Of a stretch of DNA of 64,000 bases, positions 53,806 to 63,889 are shown piece after piece (position 1 is the first letter of the stretch; every line of letters starts with the position of its first letter). The position numbers and the translations under genes were made by a program. The notes under the pieces were generated by a model. The model saw nothing but the letters and a program-made list of their open reading frames with translations, was not told the origin of the DNA and made no database searches. The stretch covers positions 1-64,000 of the forward strand of contig JAPPJY010000028.1 in NCBI GenBank assembly GCA_028874335.1, in the 5' to 3' direction. The DNA is from Gemmatimonadota bacterium (GTDB lineage: Bacteria > Latescibacterota > UBA2968 > GCA-2709665).

Positions 53806-55488
53806 TCACGCCGTCCGTTCGATGGTGACGGCGACCTGGAGTCGTGAGGAATCGTGAGCGACGGGCGCGATCATGTTCCCCGTGACGCCGTACCCCGCGT
53901 GCAGATAGCGCGCCCTGTGCAGATCCCAGGGGCCGCTGTTGCCGGATATCGAAATGCGGTAGGCTGCGCCCTTCCAACCCAGGAACAGCGTACCGTTGTC
54001 GATACTGTAGGTCAGTTCCTCTTTTCCGTCCCACAGGAGGATTGGAATGGAGAAAACGGCCTGGTCGTCGTCTTTAAGTTCTGTGACCCGGTACGTCAGC
54101 CGTATGTTCTCGTTCCCGAGTTCGAGTTTGAGGTTCAGCGGGAGCGGACCGGTAAGTCTGAATTCGTCCGGGGCAATCGCCTCCGCGTGGCCTTCCATGA
54201 TGCGGTTGGCGCCGCCGGCCTCGTTGACAAGCATGCCGAAGTACGGCTCCAGTAACGGATCGGCCTTGTCCGGCTCGTCGATCCGTTCGTGGAATGCATG
54301 TTTGACACCGTCCCGTTTGGCGTCGGCAATGGGTTCAATCATGGGGAAATTTCCCAGTTTGACCGAAAGCGGCTGGAGCGGCAGGTGATACCCCCAGTCG
54401 TGGTCGCAAAGGGCCAGAGCCAGGCGCGACTTTTCGCCGTGCAGAATCGCATAACCCGCCTCCGTATCGACCACGTCTTCCACCGTGGCGGCGTCGACCG
54501 ATTCGAACCCCGTCCATTCCTCGTCGATCAGGAGCGCGAGCAGCGCCCAGGCAACGAGACCCGCGCCCAGGTCGGTGTTCAGACGATTGTAGGTCCATTC
54601 CAGGCCGGCGAGGGCAAACGGAGACAGATGGTTGGGCGTATGGGAGAACACGCCCCTGTCGGGATTGAAGGACTGGCAGAAGTCGAGAAGCGCGAGGACG
54701 CTTTCCCTGGCCGCTTCACCCTCACCTATAAACGAGAGAAGCGCGACCATGGGGTAGACGTACATCTGATAGATGCTCCGGCTGGCAAGAAACGGGAGAT
54801 GGAATTGTCCGTTGGCCTTTTTGAACCACGCGCATAGGGTCTCGAGGAGCCGCCGGATTTGACGCCGGTCGTCATTGGAAGCCCTGCAACCATCTGGTTG
54901 TTCATTGACAAGGGCGGCGGCCAGGAAGGTGCCCGTAAGGTAGACGTGCGCAACGGAGTGCCCGTTCACGTCGTCGTCACGGAGAAAACCCCCCGATGTC
55001 AACCTCCTGTTGAACGCGGCGATGAATTCTCCGGATCGCTTCCTGGCTTTTTCCTCACGCCCGCTGTCCAGGAACAGGTCGCAAAGCAGAGACGCGGCGG
55101 AGACATGGCAATCGGACAATCCGGCGTCGTCGGAATACGATGCGGTAAAATCGGCTTCCCATCGTTCCAGGACATCCCTGTCCACGACGTCGGAGAGTAT
55201 GGGAAAAACCATCGCGCCGTACCCCATCACGTATTCCCTGAAACCGGGCGAATTCCTGGCGCCTTCCATGATCTCGGCCGTGCGTTTCATCCACCTGTCC
55301 GTCCATTCGAGGTAGACGTCCTTGCCGGAGAGTCGGTAGAGGGACGCGCCGATGACGGCCCAGCAGGCCGGCGCGAAGTTCTCCGGCCGGTTGCTTTCGT
55401 AGGCGTCGTTGAGAACGCCGTTCTCATCCGTCCACCGGACACCCAGTTCGAACCCCTTCTCAAGGCACGCGGTGATTTCATTCAGCAT
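53806..55488 (-). CDS. Predicted (alpha/alpha)6-toroid protein
   Basis: The 560-residue protein starts at the ATG at 55488 (GGGAGGA upstream). It has successive helices with Trp and Tyr-rich patterns (GYGAMVFPIL, SASLLCDLFLDSG-like and SLYRLSGKDVYLEWTDRWMK) and a C-terminal beta domain, as in polysaccharide lyases and glycoside hydrolases of the alpha/alpha toroid type. No catalytic motif could be assigned. There is no signal peptide. Its neighbours are MocA, methyltransferase and heparinase genes. Confidence 0.85.
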   Translation of the reverse strand: MLNEITACLEKGFELGVRWTDENGVLNDAYESNRPENFAPACWAVIGASLYRLSGKDVYLEWTDRWMKRTAEIMEGARNSPGFREYVMGYGAMVFPILSDVVDRDVLERWEADFTASYSDDAGLSDCHVSAASLLCDLFLDSGREEKARKRSGEFIAAFNRRLTSGGFLRDDDVNGHSVAHVYLTGTFLAAALVNEQPDGCRASNDDRRQIRRLLETLCAWFKKANGQFHLPFLASRSIYQMYVYPMVALLSFIGEGEAARESVLALLDFCQSFNPDRGVFSHTPNHLSPFALAGLEWTYNRLNTDLGAGLVAWALLALLIDEEWTGFESVDAATVEDVVDTEAGYAILHGEKSRLALALCDHDWGYHLPLQPLSVKLGNFPMIEPIADAKRDGVKHAFHERIDEPDKADPLLEPYFGMLVNEAGGANRIMEGHAEAIAPDEFRLTGPLPLNLKLELGNENIRLTYRVTELKDDDQAVFSIPILLWDGKEELTYSIDNGTLFLGWKGAAYRISISGNSGPWDLHRARYLHAGYGVTGNMIAPVAHDSSRLQVAVTIERTA

Positions 55489-55574
55489 TGATGGTATCCT
55501 CCCGTCGACGCTGCCCGGTGGGTGGGCGGCGTGAAACATTCAAGCGCGGATCTCCACAATTCCGCGATCGCGTC

Positions 55575-56519
55575 TCACCCCGCAAGCCCGTGGTACCCAC
55601 GGTCAACGTCGGGCAAATCGGTGACTTTGCCGAGCGCCTCGGCCATGGCGCGCACGTGGAACGGCAGGGCGCCGCAGCAGGATCCGATGAGGCCGATGCC
55701 CATATGTGCGGCTTCGGCGGTATACTCCGCCATCGAAAAGCGCGTGACGACGCGGGGCTCGACCTGGGTCCAGAGGTTGGCGACGCTCAACGGGCGATTG
55801 AAATTCTCTCCGGGTTCGAGTTCGTATCCGGTGGGCTGCGCGCACAGAGGCGCCGAAACGGCTTCCCTGACTTCGTGCATCAGCGGGCGCATGGTGGACC
55901 ACGGACGCATGCAGTTGATGCCGACCACGTCGGCGCCGGCGTCCACCAGGCGTTTGGCGGCTTCGCCCGGACGGTAACCCTCCCGCGTAAATTCCGCGTC
56001 GCGATAGGTCATCGTAACGACGGCGGGAATCCCGGCCTGTTTGACGAAGGGTATGGCCAGACTGATTTCATCTACGGAGTAGAAGGTTTCGATAATGAAG
56101 AGGTCGACACCGGCAGAGGTCTGTTGGGTGACGCGGCGTTCGAAGAATTCACTCGCATTGGTCCTGTCTTCTTCGGTCATGGGGTCCCATTTGGAGCGGC
56201 CCGAATAGACGTACGGGCTGAGCGTGCCCGCTACGAACCGGTCCGGTCCGGCGGCTTCGCGAGCCAGTTCCACGGCCTTACGGTGGAGTTCCTCTTCCCG
56301 TTCCATGGGTCGAACGCCCCAGACCATGGCCTGAAGGACTTCGGCGCCCGCGCGCGCGAACTCTTTGTGGAGTTCGAGGACGCCTTCGGGATAGTCGAGT
56401 ACGCCCATCGGAATTTTTGAGGCGTAGCTGCCAAGGCAACGGCGTTCGAATTCGAGATAATAACCGCCATCGCAAAGGAGGGGTCCTTCGGCGACACGGT
56501 CGAGAAAGTTGGACGGCAT
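55575..56519 (-). CDS. Homocysteine S-methyltransferase-family protein
   Basis: The 314-residue protein has the pattern of Zn-dependent homocysteine methyltransferases: an early LLCDGGYYLEFERR, then GINCMRP and the late GSCCGALPFH, which together give the three zinc Cys. It moves a methyl group to homocysteine from a donor such as betaine or S-methylmethionine. Why it lies in a glycan-type block is unclear; methylated sugars or betaine lipids as donors are speculation. The start follows AGGAGA. Confidence 0.9.
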   Translation of the reverse strand: MPSNFLDRVAEGPLLCDGGYYLEFERRCLGSYASKIPMGVLDYPEGVLELHKEFARAGAEVLQAMVWGVRPMEREEELHRKAVELAREAAGPDRFVAGTLSPYVYSGRSKWDPMTEEDRTNASEFFERRVTQQTSAGVDLFIIETFYSVDEISLAIPFVKQAGIPAVVTMTYRDAEFTREGYRPGEAAKRLVDAGADVVGINCMRPWSTMRPLMHEVREAVSAPLCAQPTGYELEPGENFNRPLSVANLWTQVEPRVVTRFSMAEYTAEAAHMGIGLIGSCCGALPFHVRAMAEALGKVTDLPDVDRGYHGLAG

Positions 56520-56581
56520 TGATGTCTCCTGAATTGACGTTGGATTGCGGTTCCGGCCAGCTCAATATAACGCGCCGAGAC

Positions 56582-58930
56582 CTATAGCTCTAACCTTTTG
56601 AACGTGTCTCCTGAACGTACGGCGTAGGCGTTGCCGGTTTTTTTCATGCGAAGCTCGGCTTCGTCGCAGACCAGGGAAGTTCCCGATGCCAGACAGAGAG
56701 ACTGCGGCGTCCCGTCCTTCACTGTGACGACGGCCGCGCGACCATTCAGGACAATGTCGTCGAAACGCGCCTCGTTTTGCGCGACGTGATGCAGCAGGAG
56801 AAAACCCTCGTCTCCGGTGGAAATCCGTAGTGCCAGGGTATCGCCGGACAGGACGTGACATTCGATATCCATCGCGGGTGGGTGGCGCCGGAACGGCGCG
56901 TGAACCGCTGCGAATACGGCGTCCGGACCTGGACGGGAAACCTGGAGGTGGCCGCGGTACGGGAGAACCGCGCCGGGCTTCAGGGTGCCGCCCTCCGCAT
57001 GCAGGTCCTCGATCACGTCCTCTTCGGGAGGACATTCGGAGACTGTAACCTCGGTGTCGGAGATTCTCGGGATGATCGTCCGCAATCCGCCGCGATCCAT
57101 CGTCCACGTGGCGGTGACGTCGCCGATCGCGCGGGCCGATCGGCCGGACCGCAGGGGTTCGGGGACGTCTATGGGCGAAAGGTCGCCCAAACCCGAAACC
57201 TCCAGGTCTCCGGATCGGGCGTGCAACATCCACGTGTACGAACTGCTGTCTCCGGAAACGCGGAAGATATCTGCGATGAGGGGTTGGCCCGCGCTTTGAG
57301 GCAGCAGCGCGATAAGGCGCGAGTTGGCCGGAGGGAGGCCCGCCTCGGCCAGCTTCGGACCCGGGGTCACGCACCAGAGGAGCGGTTTACCTCCCTCGCC
57401 CTGTTCCGCGCATTCCAGGACGGTATTGTGCGATAGCGGACCCCGTTCCCACAGACGCGCCCACTCCGGATTCCAGTTGTATCCCATTTCCGTCACCATT
57501 TCCTGCCCGCACGACCAGAGGACGAAATTGAGATAGTCTTTCTGCTTGTGGGCGGCGGGAATATAGGGGCCGTAGTCGATAAAGGCCATGGTCCGCGACG
57601 GCTTGTCTTCTCCGTGACGCAGAATCATGAGCCCGATATCGGGCAGGTTGGCGCTCGCGACGGCATAGGGTTCTCCGCCGCTGTCGACCGCGGCAGCCGG
57701 ATCTCTGTAGAAGAGCGAATACTCGGTTCCTCCGTTCAGGTCGGCGCCCCATACGGTCTTGAGATGTCGTAGCGCCTTCCGGTTGTTGTAGACGATATAG
57801 GCGATTTCCGAACAGAAGGGGCGCAATGGACTTCCAACGTGCGAATCGTTGATCGCCGGGTTGGTGTCGTTCGGAAAGGCGGCGTCCAGAAACCAGGTAT
57901 AACACTTCTCCAGAAGGGCGCATCGGGGATTGGCGTACACGTCGGTGTCCAGGTTGCCGCGGATGATTTCCGGAATGCCGATGGTCGTCTGAAGCAGCCC
58001 CAGGGTGTAGTCGGCCGTGCATTCGTAAAACGCGCCATCCTGGAAGAACACGCCGGCCTCGGGCTTGAGCATGTCCTCATAGAGCGTGACGACGGATCGC
58101 AGGATTTCCACGTCGCCCGTCAACGCGGCGGAAGCCGCGATGCACCACCACGCGCCGCCGTGATCCTGTATCGAGTAGTGCGAGAGGTACGGTGAGAGAT
58201 CGTCGGTATATTTGTATCCCTCAAGCGTCGAGGTTCCCGGGTTGTTGAAGGACTCGACGAAATAGTCCCGTACGTATTCGACAAAGGCATCGATGGACCG
58301 GCGCTGTTCGTCTTTAAATACGTCTGAGCCGCGGATGAGGTCGTACGCAATCAGCACGGTTCGGGCGCACCACGCATCCCTCTGCTTCCAGCCGTCGATT
58401 TTTCCGTAATACGGATCGTTCTGATCGTGCCAGACGTTCTTGTTGACCTGGTTCAGCCGGTAGCTCTCGAAGACTTCCGCGAATCGTTCGACCAGAACGG
58501 CCGCTTTTTCGGCGTATCGCACGTCGCCTTCGATACCGTACGCGATGCCGGCGCTCTCCAGGCCGCCGAGGATGTACTTCAGGCGATACGTGCGGACCAC
58601 CGCCTGGATATTCCAGGTTTCGGAAGTGTCCTGCGGGTCCCAGTCCCACGTCGTTTTGCAGTCCGTGCATTGGAGCGTGTCGCCGTGGTTGGTCAGGATG
58701 TACGCATACCAGGGTCCGCAGCCGCAGTCGGGACAGACGACGGTGACGAGCGGCGTCTGGTCGCTGATGAAAGACCGCATCCGGTCCCGGTCCATGGTCA
58801 GATAGTAATCGGCCTGGGATTTGATTTGCCCGTAGAGTTCCTTCGCCCACGCGTGCCGGTTGATATTCTCCCTGGCGCGCACGAGGTCGTCGGGCTTGTA
58901 CATCGTGCAGGGATATCGATGCGTTTGCAT
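56582..58930 (-). CDS. Heparinase II/III-like protein with N-terminal zinc-ribbon
   Basis: The 782-residue protein fits the heparinase II/III-type lyase layout: an alpha/alpha toroid (residues about 100-400) followed by beta-sandwich domains. Residues 66-91 hold five Cys (CPDCGCG and CTDC), which form a rubredoxin-like zinc ribbon also seen in related proteins of environmental bacteria. KDYLNFVLWSCGQEMVTEMGY and GPLSHNTVLECAEQGEG are in the beta part. It probably cleaves acidic polysaccharides by beta-elimination. No signal peptide is visible. AGAGGA precedes the start. Confidence 0.85.
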   Translation of the reverse strand: MQTHRYPCTMYKPDDLVRARENINRHAWAKELYGQIKSQADYYLTMDRDRMRSFISDQTPLVTVVCPDCGCGPWYAYILTNHGDTLQCTDCKTTWDWDPQDTSETWNIQAVVRTYRLKYILGGLESAGIAYGIEGDVRYAEKAAVLVERFAEVFESYRLNQVNKNVWHDQNDPYYGKIDGWKQRDAWCARTVLIAYDLIRGSDVFKDEQRRSIDAFVEYVRDYFVESFNNPGTSTLEGYKYTDDLSPYLSHYSIQDHGGAWWCIAASAALTGDVEILRSVVTLYEDMLKPEAGVFFQDGAFYECTADYTLGLLQTTIGIPEIIRGNLDTDVYANPRCALLEKCYTWFLDAAFPNDTNPAINDSHVGSPLRPFCSEIAYIVYNNRKALRHLKTVWGADLNGGTEYSLFYRDPAAAVDSGGEPYAVASANLPDIGLMILRHGEDKPSRTMAFIDYGPYIPAAHKQKDYLNFVLWSCGQEMVTEMGYNWNPEWARLWERGPLSHNTVLECAEQGEGGKPLLWCVTPGPKLAEAGLPPANSRLIALLPQSAGQPLIADIFRVSGDSSSYTWMLHARSGDLEVSGLGDLSPIDVPEPLRSGRSARAIGDVTATWTMDRGGLRTIIPRISDTEVTVSECPPEEDVIEDLHAEGGTLKPGAVLPYRGHLQVSRPGPDAVFAAVHAPFRRHPPAMDIECHVLSGDTLALRISTGDEGFLLLHHVAQNEARFDDIVLNGRAAVVTVKDGTPQSLCLASGTSLVCDEAELRMKKTGNAYAVRSGDTFKRLEL

Positions 58931-59174
58931 ATCGTCCTCTTGTCGACGTCAAACATCCGTGTGCGGCGGGCGACCGCCGGTTAGCCTCAATTCCGCAAGA
59001 GCCGCAACGCGGCACCGCGACGAAACCCTTCGAATCAGGCCGAAATGGTCGTCATGAAGGACATTTTTTCAGTTCACGTACAGTGTCCTGGTGTATCCTG
59101 GTAATCAGCAGTCTAATCGCCTTTTTAACTGACACATATTCGAATTAACGTCCTCGAAAAATGACGAATCAAGG

Positions 59175-60413
59175 TCAGTCCAGGGCGCGAAGCCTGAAGT
59201 TTCCCCACCACGTCCGGAGGGGCTCCGGCGGATTCTCGAGCGTTCTGCCTTCCGCCTTTTGGATGGATGTCAGACGTGCTGCGCCCAGCAGGCCGGGATG
59301 CAGGGAGATGGTGTCGATGCCGCGGGTCATGCGGTTTTCTTTGCCCCAGAGGCCGTCGATTTCGATTTCCGTCTCGCCCTGGTATCGCTGCGGCACGTCG
59401 TCTATCCAGATCTTCTGCTTATTTGTTTCCGCATTCCATGCGATTTTGAACCGGTATACGCGGTCGTTTTCGGGAGCGACGGAGTTATCGAGGGTATTGA
59501 AGCCGGGCGTCGGTTGGCCGGTGGCAACGGTCATGCGGTTTGTCAGGATACCCGTCTGGATTTTTCGGAAACACTTGATGGAGCCGTCGTACTCGCCCAG
59601 CAGGATACAGGCTTCAGCGGATACGTCCGGCGACTTGACTTCGAATTCCAGCGTGCCTTTGGGAATGACGGGAAAAGTCGTGGTCACGAACCCGTACCGG
59701 GTGATGAGCTCGAGCCATCGATTCTGAACGGGTCTGAGTCTGCTCTCGCAGACGTTGTCGTCCGGCTCCCCGTCTCTGGGCGGCGGGATCGGTTTCCAGT
59801 AGAGCGGGTGGTCTTCCCGGTCGATCTGGTTGCCGCCGACCGACTGTTTTACGTGTCTAACGCGGATGCGCCTGCCGATACCGACACCGCCGGTCTGAAG
59901 TTCCAGTTTTGCGATATCCCGCACCCGGTTGCGGAAGGGTACGGTGACCGGTCGTTCGCCGTCCAGAAGAAAGACGGCAGTCTGTTTTGAAAAGTCGAAG
60001 CCTTCGAATGTGTAGACGTGTTCGTCGGATTCGACGACGTACCATTTGCGCCGGGTGCGATCGTTGAACGGACAGTTGCCCTGGAACGTGAGTACCCTGC
60101 CGGAATCCATCAGTTCCTTTCCGCCCTGGAACAGCAGGCAGCCGTCCCTCCGGATATGACATTCGATGGCAGGGCGGTCCGCGCTGTCATAGAGTCGAAG
60201 GGTGTAGAGCGTGTGATACTCGGGCTCGTCGAGTACGACCCGCATGGCCAATTCAAGCGAGCCGGTGAGGTCGGTGATCTTCTCTTTGAGTTCACGGATA
60301 CACTGGACGGGTGTCCTGGATCCGTCCATCTTCAGGTATCCGTCTTCGCCGACGGCATAGTCCTGGTTCCCTTGGACATCGTGCCAGTTGAAGGTCTGAT
60401 GGATGTCAACCAT
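59175..60413 (-). CDS. Hypothetical protein with lectin-like C-terminal half
   Basis: The 412-residue protein starts at the ATG at 60413 (GGGAGAA upstream). Both halves look beta-rich. The second half has FEVKSPDVSAEACILLGEYD, YRFKIAWNAETNKQKIWIDDV and TISLHPGLLGAARLTSIQKA, like LamG or concanavalin-type jelly rolls that bind sugars. No signal peptide. It probably belongs to the glycan block; the function is unknown. Confidence 0.8.
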   Translation of the reverse strand: MVDIHQTFNWHDVQGNQDYAVGEDGYLKMDGSRTPVQCIRELKEKITDLTGSLELAMRVVLDEPEYHTLYTLRLYDSADRPAIECHIRRDGCLLFQGGKELMDSGRVLTFQGNCPFNDRTRRKWYVVESDEHVYTFEGFDFSKQTAVFLLDGERPVTVPFRNRVRDIAKLELQTGGVGIGRRIRVRHVKQSVGGNQIDREDHPLYWKPIPPPRDGEPDDNVCESRLRPVQNRWLELITRYGFVTTTFPVIPKGTLEFEVKSPDVSAEACILLGEYDGSIKCFRKIQTGILTNRMTVATGQPTPGFNTLDNSVAPENDRVYRFKIAWNAETNKQKIWIDDVPQRYQGETEIEIDGLWGKENRMTRGIDTISLHPGLLGAARLTSIQKAEGRTLENPPEPLRTWWGNFRLRALD

Positions 60414-60446
60414 CACAGGTTCTCCCGAATTCGGGGGCCTCAGCAA

Positions 60447-60812
60447 CAGCGTGAAATATGTAAAGATATATTGTCGATTTGTATAATATAAATGCGATTA
60501 TGTATAGATTATAATCTGTTATGACAAGATATATACCCATATCCGTTGGGTGAATCTGTCGAGATTTTCGTGATGGCGGGTTGATTGTCCCCGAACAGGA
60601 CATTCCTGGGAGCGAGGGCGTCTCGCCCTCGACGCGCCGCCGGCTTGTTTCAATCGTCGCGCCCTCCTTCTTCCTCTCACTCCTCACTCCCCACAGCTGT
60701 CTTTGTTCTTGCCTTTACTGACCACTGTTTTTCACGATCCACTGCCTCTCTGCTTTTTGCTTCTCTCTCTCACTTCTCACTCCTCTCCGCTCTCTCCTTG
60801 TGGATGTCAGTT
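60447..60812. other. Intergenic region with a CGAGGGCG hairpin and pyrimidine tract
   Basis: The first 110 bases are very AT-rich and may hold a minus-strand promoter. A CGAGGGCG-TCT-CGCCCTCG hairpin lies at 60613-60631. Then about 150 bases of CT-rich repeats (CTCACTCCTC-type) follow. No coding sequence is apparent, although frames from the neighbouring gene's shadow are open here. Confidence 0.5.
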
Positions 60813-62780
60813 TCAATACCCATGAATCGAATGGCCCGCCCCGGGGAACCAGATGATGTCCACGACCAGAGAAAGCCCCACGCCGGTCGTATACCCCGTC
60901 AATATCCCAAGAAAAAATGGAATATAGCGCCTGTACAGCGCCGCCCCGCCGATACGCAGGATAATGAACTTGATGCACCATGCGATGAACACCGAAAAAG
61001 TGGAAAAGTGAACGTACGAGATGCCGGCGATCGCAAAGCCGACCGGGTGCAGCGGCCACCAGGGTAAGCGATATTTGAGAAACGTCAGGATGGACATCAC
61101 GGCTGCGCCGATGCCCAGCAGGACCGGGCGGATGCTGGTCTCGACCGCCGGGTCCTTCATTTTCGACAGCGCATTCGCAAAGCCGCTCCGGCTGTATCGC
61201 GTGAACGGGAAGTCGTTGAAATTGTAGGCCCCGTGGGTATACCCCAGGTAGAGAGTATAGGCGATGGATGCGACCACCCCCGCGGCAAACGCCAGGAATA
61301 TTGCGGTCAGCACGCGGGGACGGTCCTCGCGAGGGCAGAGGTCGGCAATTTTCGTGGCGTGAACGACGGAGGGCATGAACAGGCCCTTTCCGAACGACGT
61401 AAGCGCGTTCGAAAAGGCCAGGACAGTGAGGCTCGGCCCGGAGAGATTCCTCGGCCCGATCAGCCGGGTAACGATCTCCTGCTGGCCAATCGGCGTGCAG
61501 ACGAAGACCAGCCCGACTTCGGCCACGATACGGGAAACACCAAGAAAAATGATCAGAGTCGCCAGAACGGACAGACATGCAACGCCAATCCCCATGCCGG
61601 CCCGCCAGAACCAGAATATGACGAAGACGGTACTCAGGATGAAACCCAGAACAGCGGTTCGGTATTTCATCATTTCGTCGGCATCGTCCAGAGGCGCGCT
61701 CCGGCCAATGGCGATCCTCATCACGGATCTCAGGTGGTGTCGCGCGATCCACAATCCCCAGCCAACCAGCGTGACGAATCCGCCGAGTTGAAGCCATGCA
61801 AACTCGCCCGTTGTCGTATAGGTACTGCTGGCGTTAAAGCCGTATCGATTGAGGATGCCGCTGCGCAGGATGAAGAGAACGCAGAAGAACCACAGGCTGA
61901 AGAGGACGTCGATGTTTGCAAAGTAGGCGAAGGAGATGGTGAACATGTTGATGCGGGTCCAGATACCGGGGAAGTATCGTTCGAAATGCACCCAGGGACC
62001 CCAGCGGATATTGGGAATTTGCGGAAATCCGGGTACGAAGTAGTGGATCATGTTCCAGCTGATGATCCCCAGCGCAATGGCGAAACCGATCCGGAAACGC
62101 CTTGGAAAACCGGGCTTCTCGCGGTCGGTGAGATCCAGGACCGGGCGCAGGATCGGGTAACTCAGCCGTTCGCTCTCCACCCATTGGCGTCGGAGAATGA
62201 CGGAAAGGCTGGTAGAGGCCACAAAGAGGGCTGTGATCAACGCCATCCACGCGGCCAGGGGGATGTACCAGACCTCCCAGGGAATGTCCATGCCGGGCGG
62301 GCCGCCTTCGAACAGGTGGTCCAGCGCGTGGTTGACGTTGCGGGGCGCCAGCCACTGGGGAATGTAGGGGTGGAAGAACTCGCCCCACTGGTTTTCCGGT
62401 GTTGCGAAATAATACGGCGCGGCGATCGCACCCAGGAAATAGCCTGTCAGGCCCACCGAAGGGATGGCGCCGCCAACCAGGCCGCCGGCCAGGATGACCT
62501 TGAGTTCGGTGGGCGAGAGCGAATATCTCGCGGCCAGTTTCCTGCACAGCGGATTGAGGATCAGGGCGAGGGTGAGGTAGACCATCAGCGAACCCATCGG
62601 GAAATGGCTGAGGGTCATGCGGGAGGCGTGGATGACGTACTCGATATAGTTGACCCAGACGCACGCGGCCACAGAAACGAGCATGGCCAGAAAGATGGAT
62701 CGAAGCGTGACGCCCCGGCCCGCCGGCATTTGTGCCGGTGCAGCCTCGGAAGCGGCAAGAAGATTGGACATTGCTGTCAT
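60813..62780 (-). CDS. Polytopic membrane protein, DUF6785/DUF6784-like
   Basis: The 655-residue protein has about 14 hydrophobic segments; a large part of it matches an uncharacterised family (DUF6785/DUF6784) seen in Planctomycetes and related lineages, loosely like oligopeptide transporters. Recognisable pieces are SPTELKVILAGGLVGGAIPSVGLTGYFLGA and QWVESERLSYPILRPVLDL. In such genomes it often lies beside glycoside hydrolases or heparinases, so an oligosaccharide transport role is a reasonable guess. The start at 62780 lacks a clear ribosome site; 62771 is an alternative. Confidence 0.85.
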   Translation of the reverse strand: MTAMSNLLAASEAAPAQMPAGRGVTLRSIFLAMLVSVAACVWVNYIEYVIHASRMTLSHFPMGSLMVYLTLALILNPLCRKLAARYSLSPTELKVILAGGLVGGAIPSVGLTGYFLGAIAAPYYFATPENQWGEFFHPYIPQWLAPRNVNHALDHLFEGGPPGMDIPWEVWYIPLAAWMALITALFVASTSLSVILRRQWVESERLSYPILRPVLDLTDREKPGFPRRFRIGFAIALGIISWNMIHYFVPGFPQIPNIRWGPWVHFERYFPGIWTRINMFTISFAYFANIDVLFSLWFFCVLFILRSGILNRYGFNASSTYTTTGEFAWLQLGGFVTLVGWGLWIARHHLRSVMRIAIGRSAPLDDADEMMKYRTAVLGFILSTVFVIFWFWRAGMGIGVACLSVLATLIIFLGVSRIVAEVGLVFVCTPIGQQEIVTRLIGPRNLSGPSLTVLAFSNALTSFGKGLFMPSVVHATKIADLCPREDRPRVLTAIFLAFAAGVVASIAYTLYLGYTHGAYNFNDFPFTRYSRSGFANALSKMKDPAVETSIRPVLLGIGAAVMSILTFLKYRLPWWPLHPVGFAIAGISYVHFSTFSVFIAWCIKFIILRIGGAALYRRYIPFFLGILTGYTTGVGLSLVVDIIWFPGAGHSIHGY

Positions 62781-62798
62781 GGAGATAAACGGATGACT

Positions 62799-63887
62799 TT
62801 AGGCGGAGGGTGTCGTGTAGAAGCGGGCGGGATCTTCCAGGTCCCAGTCGCATTCGACCTTCAGCCGGGCAATGAGTTCGCGCCGGCCGTCCTCATCCAG
62901 AAAGGGACGGTTCATCGCCTCACCCATAAGGGCTATGGAGGCGGGTCGTTTGCCGGTCCGCCGGGTAGACGGAATGTCGGTCTCGTGCCCCTGCCATTCT
63001 CTGCCGCCGAAGATGCGGTAGTCGAACATATAGCCGGTCTTGCCTCGCAGTGCGGCGAGTCTGCACCAGCGAAAGGTGCGGGCGACACGCTCGTGCACGG
63101 GAGTTTCCGGGGGCCGTCCGTCCGGAAACAGGAGGACGCGGCCGAGTTTGGCAAAGTGTTCGAATCTGGTATCCGCGTCCAGCCATTCGACAAGGCTCGT
63201 TTCGTCGTCCGCGCCCCATGCAAAGATGTGGCGGACGGATTCCGGCAGACGCCGGAGGTCGCGAGACATTTGTCGTTTACCGGGATTGTCGGGCGGCATA
63301 CTCAGGTGCAGAAGGATTTCGGCGTCCGGCTTGATGGCCCTGATGCGTTCCGTGAGAAGTTCGACTACGAGCGCGTCCCACTGAAAGGGGCGGAGGCCCC
63401 GGCATTTCTCGCAAATACAGTTGCGGCCGATTTCCCGCGCGGGTTCGATGTCGATGCCGTCCACACCCGGCGCCAGGCTTTCGGCGACAATGCGGCCCAT
63501 CCAGGCGCGAGTCTCGACGTCGTGAGGACAGAGAGCCGTATCCGGTCCTTTGGCGCTTCGCGTGAGCAGGTGCGCCGGCGCGTCTGGTTCGGCCATCGTA
63601 TACTCGGAGCCGCCGCCGCTGAATCCGTATATCGCGCGAATGAGCTTGAGACCGGCGCTGCGGGCATATTCGACCGCTTCATGCCAGGCGTCGTTGAAGC
63701 CCCGTGCGTTCGCCCAGAATACCACGAGCCGGTTCAGGCCGGACTCGGCGAGGTGGTCTACGTGGGCGTGGTTGACAGAAATGTCCCTGGGATGATTCGA
63801 GTATCCCTTTCGAAAAAAGAGATTCCATCCGCATTCGAGGGTACCGCGCAGGTCAAAGCCACGCTCTGTCGAGTTCATATCGGTCAT
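62799..63887 (-). CDS. TIM-barrel-like protein with CxCxxC, possibly a glycoside hydrolase
   Basis: About 362 residues from the ATG at 63887 (or 63878) give a TIM-barrel-type protein: VDHLAESGLNRLVVFW, LAPGVDGIDIEPAREIGRNC followed by CxCxxC (CICEKC), and EILLHLSMPPDNP. The Glu and Asp pairs in DIEP suggest a glycoside-hydrolase-like site, as in hexosaminidase or alpha-glucuronidase relatives. The frame extends to 63977 but that part lies in a dispersed repeat. It lies just upstream of the membrane protein gene. Confidence 0.75.
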   Translation of the reverse strand: MTDMNSTERGFDLRGTLECGWNLFFRKGYSNHPRDISVNHAHVDHLAESGLNRLVVFWANARGFNDAWHEAVEYARSAGLKLIRAIYGFSGGGSEYTMAEPDAPAHLLTRSAKGPDTALCPHDVETRAWMGRIVAESLAPGVDGIDIEPAREIGRNCICEKCRGLRPFQWDALVVELLTERIRAIKPDAEILLHLSMPPDNPGKRQMSRDLRRLPESVRHIFAWGADDETSLVEWLDADTRFEHFAKLGRVLLFPDGRPPETPVHERVARTFRWCRLAALRGKTGYMFDYRIFGGREWQGHETDIPSTRRTGKRPASIALMGEAMNRPFLDEDGRRELIARLKVECDWDLEDPARFYTTPSA

Positions 63888-63889
63888 TG

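Noticed and set aside
60715..61797. 360-codon minus-strand frame overlapping the polytopic membrane gene
   Set aside because: Runs through pyrimidine repeats and is out of frame with a good membrane protein.
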